This document shows positions 24,693 through 37,637 of a stretch of DNA of 64,000 bases, in pieces. The position numbers and the translations under genes are program-made. Every line of letters starts with the position of its first letter. Position 1 is the first letter of the stretch. The notes beneath the pieces were generated by a model that saw only the letters and a list, made by a program, of their open reading frames with translations, searched no databases and had not been told where the DNA came from. The stretch is taken from assembly GCA_963842955.1 (NCBI GenBank), contig CAWJIJ010000011.1, positions 496,001 to 560,000 on the forward strand. Direction: 5' to 3'. Source of the stretch: JARFQW01 sp963842955. GTDB lineage: Bacteria > Pseudomonadota > Gammaproteobacteria > Steroidobacterales > XN24.

Positions 24693-24810
24693 GCCTGGCG
24701 GTGACCTACTCTCACATGGGGAGACCCCACACTACCATCGGCGCTGAGCAGTTTCACTTCCGAGTTCGGAATGGGATCGGGTGGTTCCCGCTCGCTATGG
24801 CCGCCAGGCA
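24693..24810 (-). rRNA. rrf: 5S ribosomal RNA
   Basis: About 118 bases. The minus strand begins TGCCTGGCGGCCATAGCGAG, includes CCGAACTCGGAAGTGAAAC and GCGCCGATGGTAGTGTGGGG, and ends with the complementary CACCGCCAGGC closing helix I. It is the last gene of the operon. Confidence 0.95.
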
Positions 24811-24904
24811 AACTGGCTCACGATACGCATGCCGCACACAAGTGCCACATGCCGTGAAATCGGAAAGAAAGCGAAGTCCAAGGTGCAGATTCGTTATCAC
24901 AGCA

Positions 24905-24927
24905 CCCAAACTGTTTGGGTGTTATAT

Positions 24928-24929
<2 letters not shown>
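24905..24929 (-). other. 23S processing stem, 3' strand
   Basis: CCCAAACTGTTTGGGTGTTATATGG-type sequence on the plus strand is largely complementary, in the transcript, to 27821-27844 just before the 23S 5' end. It brings both ends of pre-23S together for RNase III processing. Confidence 0.6.
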
Positions 24930-27822
<2,893 letters not shown>

Positions 27823-28024
27823 ATATAACCCCAACCAGTCTGGGCTACATGGCGCTGGATCTCGAATGCTACACCTTGGATAACACACAGCTAGAGTTGC
27901 TGTGTGTATCGCTAGACTTCACTTTCTTTCCTGATTGTTAAAGAACTCAGCCCGGGGACTTTCGTCCCTGGTAAAACATTCAGTACACACGGCTCGCCAT
28001 GTGCACTGGATGTTTCACTAAAAC
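27823..28024 (-). other. Spacer between tRNA-Ala and 23S, with boxA and hairpin
   Basis: Transcribed spacer. It holds the 23S leader half of the processing stem (27821-27844), a nine-base-pair hairpin (ACACACAGC at 27883-27891 with GCTGTGTGT at 27899-27907) and a boxA antitermination element at 27930-27946. There is no coding sequence. Confidence 0.8.
27930..27946 (-). promoter_or_regulatory. boxA antitermination element in the 16S-23S spacer
   Basis: The minus strand reads GTTCTTTAACAATCAGG, nearly identical to the leader copy at 29951-29967 and to the enterobacterial boxA (TGCTCTTTAACA). It recruits NusB/NusE for rRNA antitermination. Confidence 0.85.
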
Positions 28025-28100
28025 TGGTGGAGCCAGGCGGGATCGAACCGCCGACCTCCTGCTTGCAAAGCAGGCGCTCTCCCAGCTGAGCTATGGCCCC
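28025..28100 (-). tRNA. alaT: tRNA-Ala (anticodon TGC)
   Basis: 76 bases on the minus strand: GGGGCCATAGCTCAGCTGGG at the 5' end, anticodon TGC inside CTGCTTTGCAAGCAG, T arm GGCGGTTCGATCCCGCC, and encoded CCA. Acceptor, D, anticodon and T stems all pair. Confidence 0.97.
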
Positions 28101-28106
28101 GTCAAT

Positions 28107-28183
<77 letters not shown>

Positions 28184-28229
28184 GGTGCCGGACTGCATTG
28201 CACTGACGGGCCGGCAGGCCAGTCAGTGC

Positions 28230-28260
28230 CAGGATTAGACAACTTGTGTGGGAACTCACG
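28230..28260 (-). other. 16S processing stem, 3' strand
   Basis: These 31 bases pair along their full length with 29924-29954, upstream of 16S, with 29 Watson-Crick pairs and two G-U pairs. This makes the RNase III stem that frees pre-16S. Confidence 0.85.
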
Positions 28261-28286
28261 CCGCGTTCGAAAACGCGTTTTCTCTT

Positions 28287-29827
<1,541 letters not shown>

Positions 29828-29923
29828 AAAGTATTGAGCTAAAAAGAGCAATCCCAATCAAAGCTTACTCAAAAAGAGTGACTTTTATTGGTCGCTCACA
29901 GTTTGCACGTTCGCAAACATCGA

Positions 29924-29954
29924 CGTGAGCTCCCACACAAGTCGTCTAATCCTG
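29924..29954 (-). other. 16S processing stem, 5' strand
   Basis: The leader half of the duplex with 28230-28260. It lies about 100 bases upstream of the mature 16S 5' end and overlaps the start of boxA by four bases. Confidence 0.85.
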
Positions 29955-29967
29955 ATTGTTAAAGAGC
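29951..29967 (-). promoter_or_regulatory. boxA antitermination element in the rRNA leader
   Basis: The minus strand reads GCTCTTTAACAATCAGG, matching the E. coli rrn leader boxA core GCTCTTTAACA. It lies downstream of both promoters and upstream of 16S. Confidence 0.88.
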
Positions 29968-29996
29968 GCGTGCCCTGTCGCCAAGGCAGACCACCT

Positions 29997-30024
29997 ATCA
30001 TATCCCAAGACCGGGCGGTGTCAA
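29997..30024 (-). promoter_or_regulatory. rRNA operon promoter P2
   Basis: The minus strand has TTGACA (30019-30024), a 16-base spacer and TATGAT (29997-30002). The -35 is perfect and the -10 differs by one base. It lies closer to 16S than P1. Confidence 0.85.
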
Positions 30025-30096
30025 CACCCCTTCGCGAGAATTTCTTCTGGCGCCGGGGCCTGCCGCGTGCCGTATGTGCATCGACAGAGGGCGCGC

Positions 30097-30124
30097 ATTA
30101 TAAGCCCGGTTCGACCGCCGTCAA
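30097..30124 (-). promoter_or_regulatory. rRNA operon promoter P1
   Basis: The minus strand has TTGACG (30119-30124), a 16-base spacer and a perfect TATAAT (30097-30102) followed by the GC-rich GCGCGCCC that resembles a stringent discriminator. This is 95 to 100 bases upstream of P2, giving the tandem arrangement of many rrn operons. Confidence 0.87.
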
Positions 30125-30188
30125 CACCCCTCACGGCTTTTTCTCACGGGCGTCCCCGGACGACCGCCAGCGGCGTAGAGGGGACGGG

Positions 30189-30926
30189 TCATGAAGGGTC
30201 ATCGGCAAGGAAGTATTCCACTGTCGCGACAACACGAACCCGCTTGTATTCCGGGGCGAACGGATCCCGGTCCTCGATCGTGAAGTAGCCCTGGCTCGCC
30301 CGCCGGATACCGCCAACGAGGCTTCCCGAGTCTTCGGCGAAACGGGCGGCGGCCCGCCGGGCATCCCGTGTCGCTTCAGCGATCATGGCCGGCTTGACGG
30401 CCGAAAGTCCGGTGAAGAAATACCGTGCGCCCGGCGGGTAGCTCGAGCGCAGCGCAACGCCGCGAGCGACGAGCCCTTCCGCGGCCGAGACCGCGGCCCT
30501 GACCGCGTCGACGCGAGATGATCTCAGCGTCAGGGTCGCCTCTGCGACGTAGCGATCCGCGGTCAGCGGCTCGGTCGCGGCTCGTGACCTGAGGTCGGAA
30601 ATGGCTACCGGGGAGGCGTGCAGATCATTTGCGGCAAACCCATGCTCCGCCAGGTAGTCGCCTACCGCCCGGCTGGCTTGCTCCACGCTCGCATGGACGG
30701 ACTTGAGGTCATCGCCGGAGACCGAAAAATGAATGGGCCAGACGGCCAGGTCGGCCGACACTTCGCGTTCGGCCAGACCCCGCACCGTCACATAGCGATC
30801 GGCCGTACGGACTTCGACGAGTGCGTGCCCGAGGACCGCGGCAGAAAGAACCAGGCCGCCGCCGAGCAGCAGGCCGAGCGCCGCGCCGGCCCGGGTTGGA
30901 CGCGGCGTTGAGCTTGGGTCAGACAT
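30189..30926 (-). CDS. SIMPL-domain (DUF541) membrane-anchored protein
   Basis: A 245-residue protein with one N-terminal hydrophobic helix (AGAALGLLLGGGLVLSAAVLGHALV) and a periplasmic SIMPL domain: YVTVRGLAEREVSADLAVWPIHFSV, the helix VEQASRAVGDYL, RYVAEATLTLRSSRVDAVRAAVSAAEGLV, and the ending RRASQGYFTIEDRD then VRVVATVEYFL. SIMPL proteins (such as BP26 and YggE) form periplasmic assemblies of poorly known role. Start ATG 30926 has GGAGA at about ten bases; the earlier ATG 30935 lies too close to that ribosome site. It is convergent with nothing and runs away from the rRNA promoters. Confidence 0.85.
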   Translation of the reverse strand: MSDPSSTPRPTRAGAALGLLLGGGLVLSAAVLGHALVEVRTADRYVTVRGLAEREVSADLAVWPIHFSVSGDDLKSVHASVEQASRAVGDYLAEHGFAANDLHASPVAISDLRSRAATEPLTADRYVAEATLTLRSSRVDAVRAAVSAAEGLVARGVALRSSYPPGARYFFTGLSAVKPAMIAEATRDARRAAARFAEDSGSLVGGIRRASQGYFTIEDRDPFAPEYKRVRVVATVEYFLADDPS

Positions 30927-31022
30927 GATTTGCATTCTCCATCGGGCCCGGACTCGGGCGCTTTGCGAAACAGGATCGTGGCTTCGCCGAAGGGCGGCGC
31001 GCGGCTAGAATATGCCGGGCTT

Positions 31023-31754
31023 ATGGCCGAATCTGATCAAAACACAAGCGCGGACGTGCCCGTTGCGATCCCCGTGTGGGATCTTCCGCTTCGGGCCTTC
31101 CACTGGCTGCTGGCGCTGACAATCCTCGGATCCTGGCTTACCGAGCGGCTCGGCGTTGCCTGGATGCACTGGCACATGCGTCTGGGCTACCTGGCCCTGG
31201 GGCTGGTCTTGTTCCGGATACTCTGGGGATTCGCGGGCCCGACGTATGCGCGTTTCTCAAACTTCGTGGCCGGGCCGGCGGCCGTGTGGCGCTATGCCAA
31301 CAGCTGGCTGGGCGGCAGACCGGAACCCCATGCCGGCCACAATCCCCTTGCCGGCTGGGTCATCGTCCTCATGCTGGGCTGCGTACTGGTCCAGGCCGTC
31401 AGCGGACTCTTCCATTCGGACGATATCCTGACGACGGGCCCGCTACGGGCGGCCGTTTCCGAGGACCTTGCCGATCGCCTGGGAAGCCTTCACGGCCTGA
31501 ATGCCAACCTGCTGTGGATTCTGATCGGGACCCACCTGGTCGCCCTGCTGGTCCACCGCCTGATCGCCGGGGAGCGGCTGGTGGGCGCCATGTGGACGGG
31601 CCGCAAAGCGGGCCCGTTTCCCGCCGGCGAGAGCGGCATAGCTTCTTCCCGCCTTTGGCTCGCCCTCGGGCTGGCTGCGGCGGTCTCGATCGCGGTCTGG
31701 CTACTGCTCGCCTTTGCACCGGACCCGCCATCCGCCAGTTTCGACTTTTCCTGA
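31023..31754 (+). CDS. Membrane cytochrome b (cytochrome b561/Ni-hydrogenase b-type fold)
   Basis: A 243-residue membrane protein with four to five helices. The first helix region VWDLPLRAFHWLLALTILGSW carries the His of the family motif W(D/P)xxxRxxHW. A second His pair lies in MHWHMRLGYLALGLVLFRILWGF, and LWILIGTHLVALLVHRL supplies two more, enough for two b hemes. Such proteins oxidise quinol and reduce a periplasmic cytochrome c, or serve hydrogenases. A cytochrome c' gene faces it on the other strand, a pairing often seen, so that is the likely partner. A TAGAAT hexamer at 31006 could be its -10. Confidence 0.85.
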   Translation: MAESDQNTSADVPVAIPVWDLPLRAFHWLLALTILGSWLTERLGVAWMHWHMRLGYLALGLVLFRILWGFAGPTYARFSNFVAGPAAVWRYANSWLGGRPEPHAGHNPLAGWVIVLMLGCVLVQAVSGLFHSDDILTTGPLRAAVSEDLADRLGSLHGLNANLLWILIGTHLVALLVHRLIAGERLVGAMWTGRKAGPFPAGESGIASSRLWLALGLAAAVSIAVWLLLAFAPDPPSASFDFS

Positions 31755-31913
31755 TGCCTCCCTGCGCCGGTGCGGGGCTTCTCCCGGCATTCGACCGGGA
31801 TTGACGAGCTGGCGGAAAGCCTGCCGGCCCGATCCCTGTCCGATCCTGTGAGACCGCCCGCGGCGCCGGACCCGGCAGCCGCCAGGGCCAGCCGGGTCCG
31901 GATACCGTAAGAG

Positions 31914-32369
31914 CTAATCTTCCCGGAACTTCTCGTGGCAGTCCTTGCAGGCCTGGCCGAGCTCGCCGAGCGCCGCCCGCGCGTCCGCGAAGTCCTTGTC
32001 CCTGGCCATGGCGGAGGCCGCCAGGGCCTTGTTCTCGGCTGCATTCGCGAGCTTGGTGAACTCGTCGAAATCCTCCCAGATGGCATCCAGCGCCTCGGTC
32101 TCCACGGGGTTATTCCGGGTGTCCGCCTTGAACACCTCCGGAAGCATGCCGGTCAGGACCGCGATGCGCTCGGCATGAAGCGCGAAAAGATCGGCGTCAT
32201 ACGGCATTTCCTCCTTGGCCATCGCGCCCATCGGGCCGATATTCCAGCCAATAACCTTGAGCGCTCCCTGGCGCACCTCCGTTACCTTCTCCGCCTGCTC
32301 CTGGTCCAGCGCGTAAGCCACCGACGATACGGCCATGATCCCGGCAACAATCAGCATCAACATTCTCAT
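31914..32369 (-). CDS. Cytochrome c' (CytC_2 family)
   Basis: A 151-residue periplasmic protein with the signal peptide MLMLIVAGIMAVSSVAYA and a four-helix bundle carrying a single C-terminal heme motif ACKDCHEKFR (about residue 142), the typical cytochrome c' position. The N-terminal helix has VRQGALKVIGWNIGPMGAMAKEEMPYD, whose Arg, Met and small residues line the open heme face. Cytochromes c' bind NO and CO and are linked to nitrosative stress. The gene is convergent with the cytochrome b gene, 159 bases away, and would suit the nitrite reductase elsewhere in the window (inference). Confidence 0.9.
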   Translation of the reverse strand: MRMLMLIVAGIMAVSSVAYALDQEQAEKVTEVRQGALKVIGWNIGPMGAMAKEEMPYDADLFALHAERIAVLTGMLPEVFKADTRNNPVETEALDAIWEDFDEFTKLANAAENKALAASAMARDKDFADARAALGELGQACKDCHEKFRED

Positions 32370-32468
32370 CGTTATCTCGTCTCCCTGGGGATGATTGGAT
32401 CGAACACAAAAAACAATTCGCCGCGCGGCCCGGCGGCCAGGACCGGTCGTTCTCGGGCGAGCGCCGGG

Positions 32469-33668
32469 TCAGCTGATCGTCACCCGCGCCACTCGCCGCT
32501 TGCCCACCTGAAGCACCATCGAGTCCCCGGCGGCAAATTGCCGGTCCCGGTCCTCGATCCGCTCGCCGTTCACCTTCACTGCGCCCTGGCGGATCATCCG
32601 GAACGACTCCGAGTTGCTGGCTGTAAGGCCCGCCTGACGCAGCGCATCGGCGATACCAATGGATCCGCCCGCCGCCGCCAGCCCAACCTCCGGCAACTCA
32701 TCGGGCAGCGCGCCACGGCGAAAACGAGCGACGAACTCCTCCCTCGCGGCGGCTGCGGCTCCCGGATCATGAAATCGTGCCACGATCTCTAGAGCAAGGT
32801 CGAATTTCACTTCCATCGGGTTTCGCCCGCCTGCCACCTCGGCTTTCAGGCCGTCAATATCGCCCAGGGGCCGGAAGCTCAGCAATTCGAAATACCGCCA
32901 CATCAGATCGTCCGAGATGGACATGAGCTTGCCGAACATCTCCCCCGCAGGCTCGGCAATCCCGACGTAGTTGCCCAGGGACTTGGACATCTTCTGCACG
33001 CCGTCGAGCCCCTCTAGCAGGGGGACGGTCATGACGATCTGGGGCGGCTGCCCCCAGGTTTGCTGCAGCTGCCGCCCGACAAGCAAGTTGAACTTCTGAT
33101 CGGTCCCGCCGAGTTCCACGTCGGATTCGAGGGCCACCGAGTCATATCCCTGTACCAGGGGATAAAGGAACTCATGGACGGCAATCGGTCTGCCATCAGC
33201 GTAACGACGGGAGAAGTCATCCCGCTCGAGCATCCTTGCAACCGTGTACTTACCCGCCAGCTGGATCAGGTCGGCGGCCGACATCTTCCCCATCCAGCTG
33301 GAATTGAACGCCACGGTCGTCTGGTCCGGGTCGAGAATCTTGAAAATCTGGTCTTGATAGGTCCGGGCGTTCTCGACCACTTCGTCCCGGGTCAGGGGGG
33401 GACGTGTCGTGTTCTTGCCCGTGGGGTCGCCGATCATCCCGGTGAAGTCACCGATCAAGAAGGTCACGTCGTGTCCGAGCTGCTGAAACTGGCGCATCTT
33501 GTTGATCAGGACCGTGTGACCGATGTGCAGATCCGGAGCAGTGGGGTCGAAACCGGCCTTGATTCGGAGCGGGCGCGACTGGGCCAGGCGGTTTTCGAGC
33601 TCGGTCAGGACGAGGACTTCATCGGTGCCGCGAACGAGCTCCGTCAGCTGTTCAGATGCCGAAGGCAT
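32469..33668 (-). CDS. tyrS: Tyrosyl-tRNA synthetase (TyrZ/TyrS2-like)
   Basis: A 399-residue class-I synthetase charging tRNA-Tyr. Class-I signatures are DLHIGHT near residue 44 (HIGH) and KMSKS near residue 233. Tyrosine recognition is in VQGYDSVALESDVELGGTDQKFNLLVGR. The C-terminal S4 RNA-binding domain (RQGAVKVNGERIEDRDRQFAAGDSMVLQVGKRR) completes it. The HIGH/KMSKS spelling puts it in the TyrZ-like branch, not the HLGH/KFGKT E. coli TyrS type. ATG 33668 was chosen: the frame upstream is non-conserved. It is divergent from the M23 peptidase gene, with a 98-base shared promoter region. Confidence 0.95.
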   Translation of the reverse strand: MPSASEQLTELVRGTDEVLVLTELENRLAQSRPLRIKAGFDPTAPDLHIGHTVLINKMRQFQQLGHDVTFLIGDFTGMIGDPTGKNTTRPPLTRDEVVENARTYQDQIFKILDPDQTTVAFNSSWMGKMSAADLIQLAGKYTVARMLERDDFSRRYADGRPIAVHEFLYPLVQGYDSVALESDVELGGTDQKFNLLVGRQLQQTWGQPPQIVMTVPLLEGLDGVQKMSKSLGNYVGIAEPAGEMFGKLMSISDDLMWRYFELLSFRPLGDIDGLKAEVAGGRNPMEVKFDLALEIVARFHDPGAAAAAREEFVARFRRGALPDELPEVGLAAAGGSIGIADALRQAGLTASNSESFRMIRQGAVKVNGERIEDRDRQFAAGDSMVLQVGKRRVARVTIS

Positions 33669-33708
33669 AGTTTCTCCCAAGTGTGTGATTTTTTTGGGAC
33701 TGAGCGCA

Positions 33709-33737
33709 TTGACCACCCGCAACGCTCGGGCTAGGGT
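33709..33737 (+). promoter_or_regulatory. Candidate promoter of the M23 peptidase gene
   Basis: TTGACC (33709-33714), a 17-base spacer and TAGGGT (33732-33737) on the plus strand, about 30 bases before the GTG start. The -35 is good and the -10 is weak. Confidence 0.45.
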
Positions 33738-33766
33738 ATGCGCGACATTTTGCAGGGAACGCCCGG

Positions 33767-35368
33767 GTGGGTCGAGTGAGTCGCGGTATCCGCCACGATT
33801 ACAAGCTGAATCCGCACGCAACGCCTCCGGCGGGGGGCCAGCGTGCTCGCCCGCTTCTGCCCGTCGCCATTGCCATTACCGTGCTGGGCGCCGCGGCCCT
33901 TGCCGCGCTTCCGTCCCGGAATTCCGACGGCCCCGAGGTCGGCACGAAAACACCGACGACGGCCGTTGTGCCGGGCAGTGAACCCCAACCGACCGATGCC
34001 CCCGTCGAGCCCGCAACGCAAAAACCCCGTTCTGGCGGCGCCGCTGAGGCAAACCACACCGCCCGAACGATCCCCCTTGAACTCCCGGCCCGGGCGACCG
34101 AGCCCGCTCCGGCGGAACTTGTCGCCGAGGCGCCTCCGGTCGCGCGCCTGGCCGGGCCCGTCCCGGCCGGCGATGCCAAAGCACCCGGGCTGGAAACACC
34201 GCCAGCGTCCTCCGCCGAGCCCATGGCGGACACCGAAATCGCTGAGCCCTCGGCCACGCCGGTTGAGACCGGGACCCTGGTCTCCCTGGAAGTACGGCGG
34301 GGCGACAGCCTGGACAAGCTGTTTCGCCGCAACGGCATCTCTACGCTCGACCTGGCTTACATCATGAAGCTCGACGAGGCGGCCAGGCATCTCAAGACCA
34401 TCCGGCCGGGCGATCGCATCGAGATTCGCCACGACGGCGAGACGGTGCTGACCCTGTCCCGCCCGGTGGGCGATCTGTCCTCTCTTTTCGTCGAGCGCGA
34501 CGGGGACGGCTTCCGGGCGAGAATTTTCGAGCGGACCCCCGACGTGCGCGTACGCACCGCCCACGGCACGATTAGCACCTCGTTGTACGAGGCGGGCATG
34601 GACGCCGGCCTGACGGACACCACGATCATGAACCTTGCCGGCATCTTCGCGTGGGACGTGGACTTCGCGCTGGATATCCGGAAGGGCGACGGATTCAGCG
34701 TTGTCTACGAGGAGCGCTGGCTGGACGGCCAGCGGCTCAAGGACGGGCGGGTGCTGGCCGCCGAGTTCCAGAACCAGGGGGATGCGTTTCGGGCCGTCCG
34801 CTACCAGGTCGACGAGGAGAACGCAGAGTACTACACCCCCGAGGGCGACAGCGTTCGCAAGGCCTTCCTGCGCGCCCCGGTGGATTTTCGCCGCGTGAGT
34901 TCCAATTTCAACATGCGCCGGCTGCATCCCGTTCTGAAGGTGAGTCGCCCTCACCGGGGTGTGGACTACGCAGCCAGCACCGGAACGCCCATCAAGGCCG
35001 CCGGCGACGGCCGGATCATTCATCGCGGCCGCAAGGGCGGGTATGGCAACACCGTCATTCTGCAGCATGGCGGCAATATCACGACGCTCTACGCTCACAT
35101 GTCGAAGTTCGCCACGAAACAGCGCGTCGGCAGCCGGGTGCGGCAAGGCCAGGTAATCGGCTATGTCGGCAAGACCGGGCTGGCCAGCGGTCCTCACCTG
35201 CACTACGAATACCGGGTCAACGGCGTACACCGCAACCCGCGCACCGTCGAGCTCCCCGAGGCCGATCCGGTGGACCCCGAGCTTCGCGACGATTTCCTCA
35301 GGGCGACGGCCCCGCTGGTCGCCGAACTCGACGCCCTGAATCGCATCCGGCTGGCCGCGGCGAACTAG
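33767..35368 (+). CDS. Murein DD-endopeptidase, OapA/LysM plus M23 domains (MepM-like)
   Basis: A 533-residue cell-wall hydrolase. Order: a basic cytoplasmic tail, one membrane anchor (PLLPVAIAITVLGAAALAAL), a Pro/Ala-rich linker (about 50-165), an OapA/LysM-like domain (LVSLEVRRGDSLDKLFRRNGIS), a Csd3-like second domain (residues 210-375), and the M23 catalytic domain with HRGVDYAA (Zn His and Asp) and GPHLHYEYR. It cuts peptidoglycan cross-links, allowing wall growth. The GTG at 33767 follows GGGA by eight bases. It is divergent from tyrS, the usual order in many gammaproteobacteria. Confidence 0.93.
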   Translation: MGRVSRGIRHDYKLNPHATPPAGGQRARPLLPVAIAITVLGAAALAALPSRNSDGPEVGTKTPTTAVVPGSEPQPTDAPVEPATQKPRSGGAAEANHTARTIPLELPARATEPAPAELVAEAPPVARLAGPVPAGDAKAPGLETPPASSAEPMADTEIAEPSATPVETGTLVSLEVRRGDSLDKLFRRNGISTLDLAYIMKLDEAARHLKTIRPGDRIEIRHDGETVLTLSRPVGDLSSLFVERDGDGFRARIFERTPDVRVRTAHGTISTSLYEAGMDAGLTDTTIMNLAGIFAWDVDFALDIRKGDGFSVVYEERWLDGQRLKDGRVLAAEFQNQGDAFRAVRYQVDEENAEYYTPEGDSVRKAFLRAPVDFRRVSSNFNMRRLHPVLKVSRPHRGVDYAASTGTPIKAAGDGRIIHRGRKGGYGNTVILQHGGNITTLYAHMSKFATKQRVGSRVRQGQVIGYVGKTGLASGPHLHYEYRVNGVHRNPRTVELPEADPVDPELRDDFLRATAPLVAELDALNRIRLAAAN

Positions 35369-35494
35369 CCCGGCGGGCGGATCCCTGCGCGAATTCCGGC
35401 CGGGTCCGGCTCATCAGCCGTCAAGGCGGCAAGCCTGGCCATTGCTCCCGCCGGCAGACTCGCCCGCCCGCCCTGCAGGCGGTAAGCTCTTTGC

Positions 35495-37594
35495 ATGAAC
35501 ACAGCGGCAGCCAGCGCGCTCCCGGAAGTCGTCGACCTGACGAATCCCGAGCTCTATTTCAACCGCGAACTCAGCCAGCTCGAGTTCAATGCCCGGGTTC
35601 TTGAGCAGGCCAAGGACGAGTCAGTCCCCCTGCTCGAGCGCATGCGCTTTCTCTGCATCTCCTGCACGAACCTCGACGAGTTTTTTGAAATACGGGTCGG
35701 GGGACTGCATGAAATGGTCGAAGTCGGGTCCAGCCAGAGGACTGTGGACGGCCTCAGCGCCACGGAAAACCTGGCCGCCATCACGGCCATAGCCCGCGAC
35801 CTGGTCGCCGAGCAGTATCGGGTATTCAACGAGGTCCTCGTGCCGGAGCTGGCCGCCGAGACGATCCGCTTTATTCCGCGCAGGGACTGGTCGCCGGCCC
35901 AGTATCGCTGGCTTCACCGCTTGTTCAGAGAGTCAGTCCTGCCGGTGCTGACGCCCATCGGACTGGATCCGGCGCATCCGTTTCCGAGAATCATCAACAA
36001 GTCCCTGAACTTCATCGTCGACCTCGATGGAACCGACGCCTTCGGCCGCCCCGCCGGCCTCGCGGTGGTCCAGGCGCCTCGCTCGCTTCCAAGGCTCACC
36101 CGCATATCACCGGACGTGCCCGAGACCGGGCCGGACGACTTCGTGTTTCTGTCCTCGATCATTCATGAGTTCGTGGGCGAACTCTTCCCGGGCATGGATG
36201 TGCTCGGCTGTCACCAGTTCCGGGTGACCCGGAACAGCGATCTGTTTGTCGACGACGAGGAAGTCGATGATCTCAAGCGTGCGCTGGAAGGCGAGCTGGC
36301 CGCGCGCCGTTATGGTGACGGCGTGCGACTCGAAGTGGCGCGTGGCTGCCCGGAAGACCTCGTTCGTCACCTGCTGCGTCAGTTCGAGCTGACCGATCGG
36401 GATCTCTACGAAGTGGACGGCCCCGTGAATCTCAACCGTCTCTCGGCCGTCGTCGACCTTGCAGACCGGCCGGATCTGAAGTTTCCCTCCTTTGTACCCG
36501 GCTACCCGCGCGAGCTGTCCAGCGGCGCCGGCATCATGGCCGCGATGCTTCGCGGCGATGTGTTGCTGCATCACCCTTACCAGTCGTTTGCACCGGTTAT
36601 CGAACTGCTGGAGGAGGCGGCCGCCGATCCCGATGTCCTGGCCATCAAGCAGACCCTTTATCGCACGGGCCCGGATTCGCCGGTGGTCGATGCACTTGTC
36701 GCCGCGGCAAGGTCCGGCAAGGAGGTCACGGTTGTTGTCGAGCTGCGCGCGCGGTTTGACGAAGAAGCCAACATCGAACTGTCGAACCGGCTGCAGGTTG
36801 CGGGCGCCCACGTGGTCTACGGCGTGGTCGGGTACAAGACACACGCCAAGATGCTGATGGTCGTGCGCCGGGAACCCGAAGGCCTGCGGCGCTACGTTCA
36901 CCTGGGCACAGGTAACTATCATCCGAAAACCGCGAGGCTGTACACGGACTACGGACTGCTGACCTGCCGGGAGGACATCGGCCGGGACGTTCACAACGTG
37001 TTTATGCAAATCACGAGCCCGGGGCAAGTGCCTTCGCTGACGAAGCTGCTGATCGCACCGTTCGCCCTGCATGATGCCGTGATTGCAAAAATCCATGCAG
37101 AAGCGGAGGTCGCCGCCCGGGGCGGCAACGGCAGAATCATGGCCAAGATGAACTCCCTGGTGGAGCCGGAGGTCATTCGGGCCCTCTACGAAGCCTCGAG
37201 AGCCGGCGTATCGGTGGATCTGATCATCCGCGGCGTCTGCTGCCTGAGGCCCGGAATCCCCGGGATTTCCGAGAATATCCAGGTCCGCTCCATTATCGGC
37301 CGGTTCCTGGAACACCCCCGGGTTTTCGTTTTCGAGGCCAACGGCCAGCCAGAAGTCTGGGCGTCCAGCGCGGACTGGATGGAGCGGAATTTCTTCTACC
37401 GGGTCGAAACCTGTTTCCCGGTGGAGGACGAGACCCTGAAGCAGCGGATCATCGACGACCTGGAACTCAATCTCTGGGACAACAGCCAGGCCTGGACCCT
37501 GGGCCCCGACGGCAGGTTCCTTCGCCTGAGTCCAGGATCTGACCTGCCCGTGGCCTGCCAGTCAGTGCTGCTGGAGAATCTCGCTGAGAGTTGA
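35495..37594 (+). CDS. ppk: Polyphosphate kinase 1
   Basis: A 699-residue PPK1, polymerising the gamma phosphate of ATP into polyphosphate. Domains in order: the N domain (ELYFNRELSQLEFNARVLEQA, FLCISCTNLDEFFEIRV), the head domain, and the two phospholipase-D-like C domains. The active-site His lies in GYKTHAKMLMVVRRE (about residue 450), and HLGTGNYHPKTARLYTDYG follows. The second C domain has AGVSVDLIIRGVCCLRPGIPG and WASSADWMERNFFYRVETCFPV. The length is standard. It ends 43 bases from the convergently transcribed ppx, so the polyphosphate-making and -degrading enzymes meet tail to tail. Confidence 0.96.
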   Translation: MNTAAASALPEVVDLTNPELYFNRELSQLEFNARVLEQAKDESVPLLERMRFLCISCTNLDEFFEIRVGGLHEMVEVGSSQRTVDGLSATENLAAITAIARDLVAEQYRVFNEVLVPELAAETIRFIPRRDWSPAQYRWLHRLFRESVLPVLTPIGLDPAHPFPRIINKSLNFIVDLDGTDAFGRPAGLAVVQAPRSLPRLTRISPDVPETGPDDFVFLSSIIHEFVGELFPGMDVLGCHQFRVTRNSDLFVDDEEVDDLKRALEGELAARRYGDGVRLEVARGCPEDLVRHLLRQFELTDRDLYEVDGPVNLNRLSAVVDLADRPDLKFPSFVPGYPRELSSGAGIMAAMLRGDVLLHHPYQSFAPVIELLEEAAADPDVLAIKQTLYRTGPDSPVVDALVAAARSGKEVTVVVELRARFDEEANIELSNRLQVAGAHVVYGVVGYKTHAKMLMVVRREPEGLRRYVHLGTGNYHPKTARLYTDYGLLTCREDIGRDVHNVFMQITSPGQVPSLTKLLIAPFALHDAVIAKIHAEAEVAARGGNGRIMAKMNSLVEPEVIRALYEASRAGVSVDLIIRGVCCLRPGIPGISENIQVRSIIGRFLEHPRVFVFEANGQPEVWASSADWMERNFFYRVETCFPVEDETLKQRIIDDLELNLWDNSQAWTLGPDGRFLRLSPGSDLPVACQSVLLENLAES

Positions 37595-37637
37595 CGCGGA
37601 CTCGTACCCGCGCGCGCTGTTCCGCAGCGCTCAGGGC

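Noticed and set aside
32406..32437. Terminator after tyrS
   Set aside because: There is a T run on the minus strand, but the preceding stem is only five base pairs and separated from it by several bases; too weak to call.
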